This document shows, piece by piece, positions 22,176 through 32,971 of a stretch of 64,000 bases of DNA. Numbering within the stretch: position 1 is the first letter of the stretch; every line of letters starts with the position of its first letter. Source of the DNA: Telopea speciosissima (lineage: Eukaryota; Streptophyta; Magnoliopsida; Proteales; Proteaceae); contig NC_057916.1 in NCBI RefSeq assembly GCF_018873765.1, forward strand, positions 14,094,001 through 14,158,000. Reading direction: 5' to 3'. The translations under genes and the position numbers were made by a program. Below the pieces are notes generated by a model, which ran no database searches, was not told the origin of the DNA, and saw only the letters and a program-made list of their open reading frames with translations.

Positions 22176-23429
22176 AGCACCCCTATATATTTTATGGGAG
22201 AAAGTTCTCTATGAGAGAATATACTATCCACCTCCCGACACAGAGGGGGCAAAATGACCACCCCCAATGACGAAATATCATCCTCTAAGATGCCAATGCG
22301 TGAATTCTCATTGGAACCCCTTGTGTGGAGGGGTCATGCTCCCACACAAAGAACACCGACCCATATGAAATAGTAGACGAAATCCACCAATAAACCAATC
22401 CTCAACACCCCACCCCCCCCGGGAGCCGACTTTGAGATGATAAGGTCATCTAAAGACATTTTCAGATAAGATTGCATGAGGCATTCAATAAAGGAGGGAG
22501 AAGGGATGCTACATGGCTCCCAATCCCATTGCCCCTTTTAAGGTGGCTCATTTATGGGCACCACGCTCTCTCACAGAAACCCATTTTCCCAACAGCTTTT
22601 GTCCACGTGTACAAACGCCCCTAAAATTTCTACATCCCTCTTTAGTCTTTATCTATCCCCCAAACTTGTTTAGGACTCAGGGAGAGTTGGCCTGGATTTT
22701 CAGAAACCCAGGCCTGATTTTCAAACGCTTATCCCAGCCTAGCTCAATTTCCAGCTGGGAAATACTAAACCTGCCCCGGTTCTGTCAGGCTCATCCAACC
22801 CATACTCCGTCCAGAAAAACTGATCAAAAATGTTTACACAAAAGCTATTTAGTAGGGAAAGTCAAGGTCATTAGCATTGGAACATACAGTCATATTTGGT
22901 TTTCTAATGCTCCAAGTATTTCACTTAAATGAGGTATTGGAAAAATGTATTTAAAATGTAAAGTTTCAAAAATGCCTCCTTCCCATACTTGAAAATTTGG
23001 TTTTACTGCTTTTCTTCCTATAAGGTTTGTTACGTTTATACTGTTGTTTTATTGGAAGTAAAACACTTTTTGTGTGGAAACTTTAGTCCAACATTGGAAG
23101 TGAATGAAAGGTTAATATATGGAAATACTCTTTGTGGATGTCAAGCTTTGTTAGAACTTCCAAGGGTTTTTCATCTCTATTTATAAAAAAATTGGGGGGA
23201 AGTCGGGTTTTATTGTGTCAGCTTTTGAGGGCTTTAGATTTATTTTCTAGTAGAACATTGGCCTAAATTCAAGGAGAGGTCGCTGTTGCGATTCCCCCAT
23301 CTGATTGATAAATATCATGTTATTCCACTCTTTCTTGCCCTCAGCCACTCTCTTTCTTGAGTTGGGTATACCCCTTAAATAGGATCTAACACAAAATAAT
23401 AATAATAATAATAAACTTACAAACATGGT
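22176..23429. other. Spacer without supported genes
   Basis: An open frame at 22513-22932 is Pro-rich and has no recognisable motif. An (ATA)n tract sits near 23393-23413. Otherwise this is AT-rich sequence with short C runs. Confidence 0.35.
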
Positions 23430-23665
23430 ATTATTACATGGTATCGGATCAAGTTTTGATCATGCTCAAATTGATATGATACCGGTATAAATTAGTTATA
23501 TCGAACAAATTTACCTCTAATTTTCCTAAAAAAATGAGTTTTGTTTTTTTACTATTTTACCTCTTATCCATATTTTGTCTCATTGATACGGTACTGATAC
23601 CGATCACTTTAAAACTGTGCAGTAGCGGCTGTATCAGGCGATCCGATACCAATATCTTAAACCAT
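23430..23665. repeat. GATACCGATACC-type MITE-like repeat, copy 1
   Basis: Words of the type GGTATCGG, GATACCGGT and GTATCAGGCGATCCGATACC recur here and in two other places (37530-37700, 43395-43480). At 23640 and 37640 the words end in AAACCATGG, suggesting a common terminus. It is a dispersed non-coding family, and the individual copies are diverged. Confidence 0.45.
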
Positions 23666-24229
23666 GGTTGCAAAATGTTTGAAGGCGGGAAGCCACTTAA
23701 GCCAGCTTGGAGTCCTTCCCTCAACGATTTGATGGTTCGATCGGTATCGGACCGGCAGGTTTATTGTCGCCTCTACGGGTTCACGTAAGCCCAAAAAATG
23801 AGATTCAAAAAGTTTTGACTTTGTAAAACGTGTTATTTTCCCGCCAGCAAATGAATTTGTTGCGCAAGGCACGATGTGGTGACTTCAGACTTTTGAGGAC
23901 CCACACGTCGGAGTTGTTTTCTTCTCACGTTTTGACGTTAGAGGTTAGACATATTTCCAAAATTACCCTTATACTTGCCAAATTATCGCCTTTCAAAGCA
24001 AGGTCGCGTTTACCAAAAAATAAAATAAAATGGACACTTTCGTAGGCGTTAATGGACTTATCTCTTTACCAAAAAAAAAATAAAAATGGACTTATCTGAT
24101 ATTAAAGTTCTTAATGCTTCTTTCATTGATATTTCTTTTCATTTTATTCTAAGGGACCTGAATTGTATAGAAGATAATTCGTCTAGGATGGCTCTGTCTT
24201 TGGACCATTATCGTCTCCTGTTCTTTGCT
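23666..24229. other. Spacer without supported genes
   Basis: Nothing recognised beyond A-rich low-complexity patches near 24015 and 24070. Confidence 0.35.
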
Positions 24230-24379
24230 CGGTACAGTGATCCAGTTCCTCTCATAAGAAGCAAGAAATAATGACCTAACCCCTGCCCGAACACACTGCT
24301 CGGAGAATGTCATGTCCACCTCCGTATGAGAGGAATTGGACCACTATACTGGGCAGGGAACAGAACAAGAAAAAAATTC
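24230..24379. repeat. Palindromic dispersed repeat, copy 2
   Basis: Second copy of the 4186-4335 family. Its inverted arms are clearer here: CAGTGATCCAGTTCCTCTCA pairs with TATGAGAGGAATTGGACCAC with few mismatches. Confidence 0.55.
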
Positions 24380-25510
24380 CTCTGCCTTTCATGTGTGTGC
24401 CAAATTGACCTGTCTTCATTCTTTGGTTTCAGATGATGTGTTTGTCCGAAGTCTAAGGCCTTTCACATGATAATCATCAGCAATAGAGGAGAGAGAGTTT
24501 ATTGATCAGAAAAGAGGTGGAGACAACGGGGAGAGAGAGAGAGGTCCAAGAGCCATGGCATGATGTATATATGCTTTGACAGTTAGAGTGGAGCAAGGGT
24601 ATTGACATTTGACAACCGTGGGGTCAATTACTTTTTTTGTTTTTATGGGAAAGGGTCAATTACTTGCTATGGGATGAAAAGGAAGACTCATTTCATTTCA
24701 TCATAGTACGAAAATAGATGGACACTACTAAACTCACTTTTCATGCATGTATAACGAAAAAAGGTCATTAGCACTCCATAAAAATGTTACCAAACTAGGC
24801 TTTATGAGTAGGGATGTAAATGGTTAATCGAAAATTCAAATTCGATCCACATCTGTATCCGTTTAGGGATATTCGCATTCGTTTAAAGATATCCGGAAAA
24901 AAAAAAAATCCGAATACTTAATAATAGAAAATTAAGTAAATAATGATCTTAAGGGTTTTTGAAAAGAGAATCATGATTTAAGAGATATGGGGATCGAGAT
25001 TAAGTTGTATCCGCTAGGGGGAGGAAGGTCTGGGTTACATAAGGCATAGATATAAACAGATGGTTGAAAATCCGAATTTGATCCCCATTAGAATCCATTT
25101 AGAGGTATTCTTATTCTGGCAGGGAATATCTAGAATCGATCACATCCAAGCCGAATCTGATCCATTTATAGGCCTATTTATGAGAGGTGTTTTTTATTGG
25201 ACAAAGTTTTCCTCCATCCATAGAGGACAGTTTACAAACCCCTCATAGGATTTTTGTATGATCCAAAGTACCCTCCTGATCCCCATTCCCGTCCCCTCTT
25301 GGGCCTCGATGAATGGAATCCCATTCACGTGGGTGGAGGGAAACTTGGTCCTTTTTCTTTTTTTGGGGGTAATGTTATTAGAGGGTAATGAAAGCTTCAC
25401 AAACCAGGTTTGCGTATAGGATGTACGAATCCCAAGTTTCTAACCACACAAACACATGATGGAGTCTCTCTCTCTCTCTCTCTCTCTCCACTCCTCCCCC
25501 CCCCCCAATA
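24380..25510. other. Spacer with hAT-like terminal repeat words
   Basis: Near 24807 and 25040 are GGGATGTAAATGG / TATCCGTTTAGGGATATTCG-type sequences like those at 63798-64000, which resemble hAT terminal regions. A (CT)n tract sits at about 25466-25489, followed by a C run. No gene is supported. Confidence 0.4.
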
Positions 25511-25723
25511 CAGATTGTCTATTGCCCAGCTGCCCGTAGCAGCCTATGCGGCGCAGACTAGGTCGTGCATGTAATGACCGCCTTACCCCTGCCCAGTGCC
25601 TTGCCCGAGTGGGGGTAAGGTGGTCATTGCGCATGCGATCCTATCACGTCGCACAGGCTACTATGGTCAGCTGGGCAGTAGGAGATCTGTGCGACGATGG
25701 GCAGCTGGGCAGTAGGAGATCTG
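25511..25723. mobile_element. Long fold-back element
   Basis: The left arm starts CAGATTGTCTATTGCCCAGC and the right arm ends with its near inverse (CAGCTGGGCAGTAGGAGATC, then TG at 25689). Inner blocks also pair: AATGACCGCCTTACCCC with GGGGTAAGGTGGTCATT, and GCAGCCTATGCG with a CGCACAGGCTAC block. The last 22 bases are duplicated at 25702-25723. The interior is non-coding, and the whole could fold into one long hairpin. Confidence 0.65.
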
Positions 25724-28700
25724 GATTCCCCCCCCCCAACAAAAAAAAAAATTATTAGATTATTGGCCCCATTTCATGGAGTCTTATTTTCATTTCCCTT
25801 TACACATAAGGGTATTTTCGTCATTAAAATTTAGGCATGAATAGAAACTCGAGCATTCCCCAGCTTCCCTCGTTTAGGTGGTAGTCTCTCTCTCTATATA
25901 TATATTAGCAGGTGTTGCCATAACATGATCAGAAATGACTCATTCTGATCTTATCCACCATTTTTAAATCTTTATTGGAGTGGACAACTGGGTATTTTAC
26001 TCTCTCAATTTGATGTGAGCTTTAAAGTTAAAGATGGTTGTATGAGACTTGTATCTCATTATCTCTCACAGAAATCTCGGTGGGTGTTGCTCTGGGCATT
26101 TCTTCCTCGCGATAGTTCTGAAGATTTCAAGCATTTTGCATTGTCGACCTGCCATTCACCGGAGAAGGTTAGTATCCCATTTCTGATTTCTGATCTGTGA
26201 AACTGAAAGTTATTTCCTCGTTTACTTTCAAGTTCTATGTTCGCAATGATTTCCATTTGTCTTTCGGATGTTGATGATGTAGGTTAGTTCGATTTAAGTG
26301 TTGACTCTTTTCACAGGATTTATTGTTCTTTTTTCTGTTCAATGCCAGGAGATTCTTCCTTTATCTCTTGAAATTGGAAGAGTTGGAGTCTTCTCTCTGT
26401 CTTGTAATGTGTGGTATAGGCTCTGAAATTTTGAACTGTTCCCCCTGTGATCTCTTCTACTTGAACTGTGTTCGTGGAATCATCGTAATAGTTTTCTGAT
26501 CACGATCTTTCAAATTTTAGACGGAGAAGAAAATCGAAAAGGAAATACCGCTAACCTTTACTTGAGCAATGATTTTGTTTTTTAGAAATTCTGGAGATTT
26601 TTCTCTGTGGGAGATTATTCTAGGTTCTTCGGTTAATTACATTGTGACGAGAATACCCTTATCCGTGGCTGTAGCTTTGCCTGTAAATATCCTATTTGAT
26701 CTCTGTTTTTTCTGTCTTTTAGTACCCTGTAGCGAGGGTACTATGGTCATTGACTCCAAGTAGTCAAATAATTTTTTATGCCTTTTACTTTTATATTTTA
26801 AGGACTACTTGATCTCAGAGCTTTTGTTAACCTTTCATGGACGTAGCTGTACCTTTTGGTCGATGACAGATCACAGTGGTAGGGCCAAGAGGCCCAACAC
26901 CCACGCACCCTTCTCTGAACTGTTGGCCCTCCTCGAGTCACCATTACAAATTAGTGCTTGCCATAAATACACCTTTTCCAAAACCAATATAGAGTGATAT
27001 GGAATCATAATACTATTTATGAGATATGCTTTCTTCTCCCTGTATTTGTTCTGTCTTGGGGACCCTGAGATGATAGCAGAAAATACAGAGCGAAATGGGC
27101 TTTAATTTAGATACAGGATTAGGATCTTCACTTACAAATTAGATATGGATCATGGTTGGTACATGATACATGCCCTAGATCAGTTATTTGTGAGAGTTAA
27201 ACATAAGCCCTTAATCTCAAGCTTATGGTACTGTTTATACCTATGACTAAAACATACAGGATTAGGAGCTTTACTTACAAATTAGAGATGGATCATGGTT
27301 GGTACATGATACATGCCCTGGATCAGTTATGTGTGAGAGTTAAACATAAGCCCTTAATCTCAAGCTTATGGTACTGGTTATACCTATGACTAAAACCCAT
27401 TCATAATACATATAACGGCTGTGTATATTTATATTTTTATGATCCCTTAAGTCCTATTAATATGTTATTGATCATATAAGGGAATTTATGTCATGATAAT
27501 TCTACCATAATATACATATCTGTAAGTGAAATAATCAAATAGGAGGTAGGTATTGTTTGGTGTATTGTGTTACCTTGAGATACATTCAACGGCGGATTTC
27601 GAAATAATGATGTTCAATTGTGGAATTAAAATGATAGATTTATGGGTGTAGATTTCCTCAATTCTGCAAGGAACTGAATGAATATTTGTCATCGCATAAG
27701 CTCTCCAATTGACAAATATGGAAAGCTTTCTAATAGGAACTATTATAGCCATTATATTAAATCTGAACTAAAATCCCAAAATCTCAATCTACTATTTTTT
27801 GGGCACAATGATGTACTGAATCCATCAATTAAGGGAGCGGATTTGTGATTGTGTGTATGGCCTTGTTACACAACTGAAGGGACAGATTTCAAGTGGCTTC
27901 TTGGCGTAGTCATTTGATGTAAAATTTTCTATTATGCCATTACTGGTCAATCAGTGAGCCTAACCTGCCCATCCTGTTCTTTCTTGTAACTTGCATCATT
28001 ATCTCAAGCTTTTCTCCATGTTTCAATAGTCTAACCTCTATTCCTCAAAATGCAATATAGAATTATTTAAAAAAAAAAATTTCCTCTGTTACAAAGTTAG
28101 GAGGCTCACATGGGAGCTGTGCACAACCCACTAGAAGCCTACTTGACATCTGGGACCATGAATGACTACACCCACATTTTTCCAAGTTCACTTTTTGTAT
28201 AAATAGTAGAATGTGTGACTATATAAGAACTTTATCTAGGTTCTTCCCTCTGTTCCAGTTAATGAAGGGAATTTATAAGGAATCTCAACTCTTAATTCAG
28301 GTCCAATCTCTTGCATGAATCCCCAATTGTAGACCCTTAGCCCATTGCAGCCCAATGATGTGGTAAGTTTACCTTTTCAACAATATAAAAGGTCATATCA
28401 TTTATCATACCTAATGACTGGTCATTTATCTGCTATTATATGAATAAGAGCATGTGTAACCATTTCGGCCAGTCATGTACAATCTCTTCTTCCCGCTGGA
28501 GCAATGATGGATTAATGGATGGTGTAGGCTAAAGAATTTGTGTAGTGTGCACTCATATCATGTGCAAGTCTACAATGCAAACTCTTTATCCTTCAGTTGA
28601 TTAGGATACATGGGATATGGATATTTCTTATATTATCTACTGTTTTCTTTAACTGTTGGTTTAGATCAATGTATCCATAGCTATTTGCATGTGAGTAGAA

Positions 28701-30230
28701 GAAATATCATATGATTGTCGGTTTCTTTTTGCAATCCGTAACTCTCTTTTCATGAATTTCTCTTAGGGGGATGGTTATCACTGATGGATCTTTGCATCTT
28801 TTCTTTCCTTTCACCCCAACCCCACCTCCCTCTTATGGAATGCTCCTTGGGGAGATAACTGTTAATGGTATGAGGTTGGCTATGCATATTCATTTCCCAC
28901 CATACTCTTATCTGTAGCCTGATATTCTGTTAAACCACGTGTAATCCACTCCTGAGCCACTACCTCCACCCTGATGGATTCAGCCACGGGGTTTGTCCCT
29001 GAGCTCCTATCTTCATCTCTTAGTTTAGCCCTTCTGATCTTGTATTTCACCTTTCATCATCCTCTACTTGCCACATTTGTTCTCTTTATGTCTTGGTTGT
29101 TGATTGCCTATATTCCGTTCATAAAGGATGGCTTCTCATAACCATATTAACTTCCCATCAACTTGATTGGTTTTTGTCAATCATAGGGCACTCCATAATC
29201 TCCTGTCTCCTTCAATCACCTTGCTTCTGGTTGTATAGAGTATGTACAAAATGCTCTTCATTCACTTTCCTGTTATGTGTAATTAGACCGAGCTGGCATT
29301 GCTGTGTTTGGGAACTTCATAGTTTTCATTCTTTATTTCTCTCTCATTTCTATCTACTCTTGTTTTTACTGATAATGCACTCCTAAATTCTCTCATTCCA
29401 ATTTATTTAGTAAACTGTTTATTGTTAGACATCCTCAACAGTTCTTACCTTGCATTACACTCTCTTTATATCCTTCTAGCTATTCATCAACAAACAAAGA
29501 ACAATGTACCTTTTCTGATATGCGAGCTGTTCCAGTTATGAGCAATACGGAAAGATAAGGCCTGCTTCTGACCCATGTTGTAGACCTTCTAAAATCGGGA
29601 TGTTTATCTCAACTTTTTTTTTCTGAACTATCTAATGCATTATTATACATCTCTTGTTTTGTCAATACATATGTTTGAGACATAATTCCTCTTCCCCACC
29701 CACCAAAAAAAAAAAGACCCCATTTTATGCAACAAAGACTCATGAAGTTCTTTCCTCTTCTAAACTTCATTAATTGGTTGAAATAAAATAGCTTTGTAGT
29801 TAACCTCTACCATTGAGGCAACCTTATCTTTAGTTACTCTCATTTCAGATCTTCAACCCTTTCAATTATAGCAACTTGTGTAAATATTAACAGTATTTGG
29901 TGAAGTTCCTAAGAAGCTTTGGTGTCTTAAATCTCATTTAGATAACCTGGGCTCAAACTAATGCAGAGTCGATATTCAAATCCTTCTCCTGATTCTTGTT
30001 CATTGCTTATTTTTCTTGGAAAATTTAATTGCTCAAAGCTACAATCCGGGTCACTTTGGTTATAAATCTCATTCTTTTTTTTTTTTGTTTTGGGTAGAAG
30101 TTATAAATCTCATTCTCTAACCATGATTTATGTCGTCTTGTACCTATTTAATCTCATTGATTTGCTTTTGGTTTAAAATGAGCTTTGTTTTCTTAGCTTT
30201 GGGGTCATGCTGTTTGTTTGTATGCTTCAG
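25724..30230 (+). other. Upstream region or long 5' UTR intron of the NET4-like gene
   Basis: No protein-coding gene is supported in these 4.5 kb. A CT/TA-rich promoter-like patch at 25885-25910 followed by AAG/GTTAGTATCC near 26168 could mark an untranslated first exon and donor, with the acceptor at 30230. That would be a roughly 4-kb leader intron. Contents include a 143-bp tandem duplication (27111-27396) and T-rich intron-like sequence. Confidence 0.3.
27111..27396 (+). repeat. Tandem duplication, 2 x 143 bp
   Basis: 27111-27253 and 27254-27396 are near-identical direct repeats, with only about nine differences by eye. Both carry GGATCATGGTTGGTACATGA and CTTAATCTCAAGCTTATGG. The high similarity suggests a recent duplication. 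Confidence 0.85.
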
Positions 30231-30236
30231 GCCAAA

Positions 30237-32971
30237 ATGAGCAAGAGTTTGATGAGGGCAGAAAGAAGAAAATCACATCCTTTGTGGTGGGATAGTCATA
30301 TTTCCCCAAAAAGTTCAAAATGGATGGCTGATAATACGGAGGGTAAGAAACTGTAATTGCATCTTTCCATTCTCGTTTGAATTGCAAGTAACATTTTAAA
30401 TTTCTTTGAGAAGAAAAAATGGAAAAAGAAATGAAAGTAAACAAAACAATGTAGCAGGCATACCACAGATTGAAAGTTTTTTAGGGCTGATATGGTGGAT
30501 CAAGAATCCCAAAACATACAAATCGTGGGGAACTCTGTCAATTAGCCAGATTTACAATTGCCTTCTCAACATCAGTCACCTTGCTCTACACAGTAGACTT
30601 AATCTGTATATATTTATAGGGTGAGGGTCCTTTAAGCAAGCGGCATAGATGAGTCCATCAATGGGGTGCGGTAAAACTATATCGTTGTCATTTCATATGA
30701 GAAAGATACAGAAATATGGGAAAAAAAGGTTCTTTGAGTCACTGGGGCAGGGTACACTGGTACCCTCTCTCTCTCCTCCTCACATGAAATGACTTCATTA
30801 TCTACTTATGGATGAAACCATTCCCGTTTACACTTCATTGGTGAGCTCCCCTATGTCGCTTGCTCGGAGCACCCTCCCCCTATATATAATTCGCTGTTTG
30901 ACATTCAATATTTTTTTTGAGGAAAAAAAATTTTCAAAATGCAAGAGTGGAGATTCTTTCCCATGCCCTCTTATACGATGAGCCATGAAATCTCACACGA
31001 CACTCTCTCCTCAAACAAAATGTGAGCCTCCGCTCTTATTAGTTGCGGTTGTTCTGGGCGTGGAAAAGATACCATATAACCATATTTGATTGGAAGTGGA
31101 CAAACTGACCAAACGGTTTGAAGTTTGAAAAATCTTGACCAGTTTTGACCCCCTCCAACCCTTTTTCTCTCCTCAACCTCCGGAATAAAATGGTGAGCGT
31201 ACTTCCCAACCTTAAACCGCTCAACTGTCAGTAAAATTTTTCTAAAGTATGCATTTTTAAGCTCCTCACTGTCAATGATCAATTTGAAGAAGTCTCCCAT
31301 TTAAGTTTCTCACCAAGATTTCCCAATTATTCAAAAATGACGAAAATGTCATTGACATCAGAGATGGATCGCAGCGTCCAACGGATGTTGAAGCTGATCG
31401 AAGGCGAAGGAGACTCGTTCGCTAAGAAGGCTGACATGTATTACCAGAAGAGACCTGAGCTCGTCTTCCTTGTCGAGGATTTCCATCGGATGTACAGATC
31501 TCTCGCCGAACGTTACAATCACTTGACAGGAGAATTGCGCAAAACCATTCCCTCTGATTTAAATTCGCAGAGCTCTGGCATTTCTGAAGCGGTCTCTGAA
31601 CAAATCACTCCCATTTCAACATCTGATCGGAGATCTATCCAACGGAGGACTACCCACCGGGCTGCTGGTTTTGATTTCTTTCTGGGTTCCGCCGGAGGCA
31701 GCTGCAATGACCTCACTCTGAAGGATGTTGAGCATTCATCGTTGTCTTCGTTAGATTCCGACTTGGATTCTGATGATGCCTCGTCTACCAACAATTACTC
31801 TGGTCCACCCGTCAATGGCAACGGCGAAAGATTGCATCGGCGGGTTATTGAATTGGAGATCGAGCTACGCGACGCTAAAGAAAGACTCCATGAAGGAGAA
31901 GGAAACAGAGATGGTGGTAATGCGAAGACCACCGATAATAATGAGAATTATGAGAAATTGCTACATAAGTTTGTAGGGTACCAGGAACAGCTGAGAATCA
32001 CAAACGAGAAGCTGAAGCTCGCAGAGGAAGAGATTACCAGGTTGAAGCGTGAGCTTGGGGATGGTGAATCAATGAAGATTGCCCGTAATTCTCAGGCTCA
32101 GCTTGAATTAGTGCAGAAGGATATCAAAGTGGTGGAGACCGGCAATAAATCAGGGGAAGGGCGGTCGTTCGATATGCAGGTACAGATTCCTGGATTGGAG
32201 ACTAGTGTCCCGGCCCTAGATTCTGGGTCCTCGATTGAAATACTGAAAACTGCAAACAGAAGGCTTCAGGATAAGGAGGACGAAATTGCAAGGTTAAAGT
32301 TTGAATTTGAGAATGATAAACGATCTTTGGAAGAGGGTACAAGCGATACAGGGTTGGAGGTAGAGGTATTGAGAGAAGAAATATCCAAAATTAGCCAGAA
32401 TTCCTCTGCGGAGAAGGAGCGGTTGGAGGTTGAAATATCAAAGGTGACAGAGGAGCGTGCCCCGCTAGAGGCGAAGCTCAGAGACTGCGAATCGAAGGGT
32501 CGATCTCTGGAGGAAGAGATGGAAAGATTGAAGGCGGGCATTACACAGAGAGGAGATGATGTGGAAGCATTGAACAAAGACCTTGACGTATTAAAATTAA
32601 AATACGAAATGCTGGTTGCAGAGAGAGACGGGTTGAAGGCGACGGTGGAGACAATGATGGCGGAGGTTAGTTGCAGAGACGATCGGATGGAACAAATGGA
32701 AGAACATCTGAAGAGATTGCACATGGAGCAGATGGAGATGTTGGCAGGGGCAGAGAGGGGGAGGAAAGTTGTGGAGGAACTGGGAGGAAAGGTGAGGGAA
32801 CTGGAGGAGGAGGTGGAGAGGCAGAGAGTGACCATATCAAACGGTGCTGAGGAGAAACGAGAGGCAATTCGTCAGCTTTGTTTCTCGCTGGATCATTACC
32901 GGAATGGGTATAAGCAGCTTCGCCAGGTTTATATTGGAAACCACAAACGCCACTCGGTCTTAGCTTCCTAA
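30237..32971 (+). CDS. NET4: NETWORKED 4-type actin-binding protein (KIP1-like/NAB domain)
   Basis: Two coding exons, 30237-30342 and 31362-32971, give 571 residues. The acceptor at 30230 precedes the ATG, the donor is G/GTAAG at 30343 and the acceptor ATCAG at 31361; the junction restores a Glu codon (g+ag). Residues 12-95 form the NAB actin-binding domain: SHPLWWDSH, SPKSSKWMADN, EEMDRSVQRMLKLIE, DSFAKKADMYYQKRPEL and FHRMYRSLAERY. From about residue 190 to 545 the protein is a long charged coiled coil rich in Glu, Lys and Leu heptads. NET proteins link F-actin to membranes; the NET4 subgroup sits at the vacuole membrane in Arabidopsis and works with RAB7-type GTPases (family knowledge). 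The length fits NET4A/NET4B. One oddity is that the usual SHSWWWDSH is SHPLWWDSH here. The in-frame ATG at 31337 lies inside the intron and is not the start. Confidence 0.92.
30766..30885 (+). repeat. Dispersed repeat, copy 2 (inside the NET4-like intron)
   Basis: Partner of 21910-22015: CACATGAAATGAC, a GATGAAACCATTCC block and CCCCTATGTCGCTTGCTC in the same order. Confidence 0.5.
30951..31010 (+). repeat. Short dispersed repeat (partner at 52519-52575)
   Basis: The two segments share GATTCYTTCCCATGYCCTCT, then an ATRATGAG/ATGAG block and a TCTCTCT stretch. Confidence 0.4.

Noticed and set aside
22513-22932. 139-codon open frame as a gene
   Set aside because: No recognisable domain, no splice or promoter context, and surrounded by repeats.
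31337-31361. In-frame ATG at 31337 as the start of the NET4-like protein
   Set aside because: It would omit the Trp-rich first part of the NAB domain. The exon at 30237-30342 supplies it with correct splice sites and phase, so 31337-31361 is intron.
32266-32867. Ser/Pro-rich minus-strand frames opposite the NET4 coiled coil
   Set aside because: They mirror the Glu/Lys/Leu-rich coding strand; the plus-strand gene explains the sequence.
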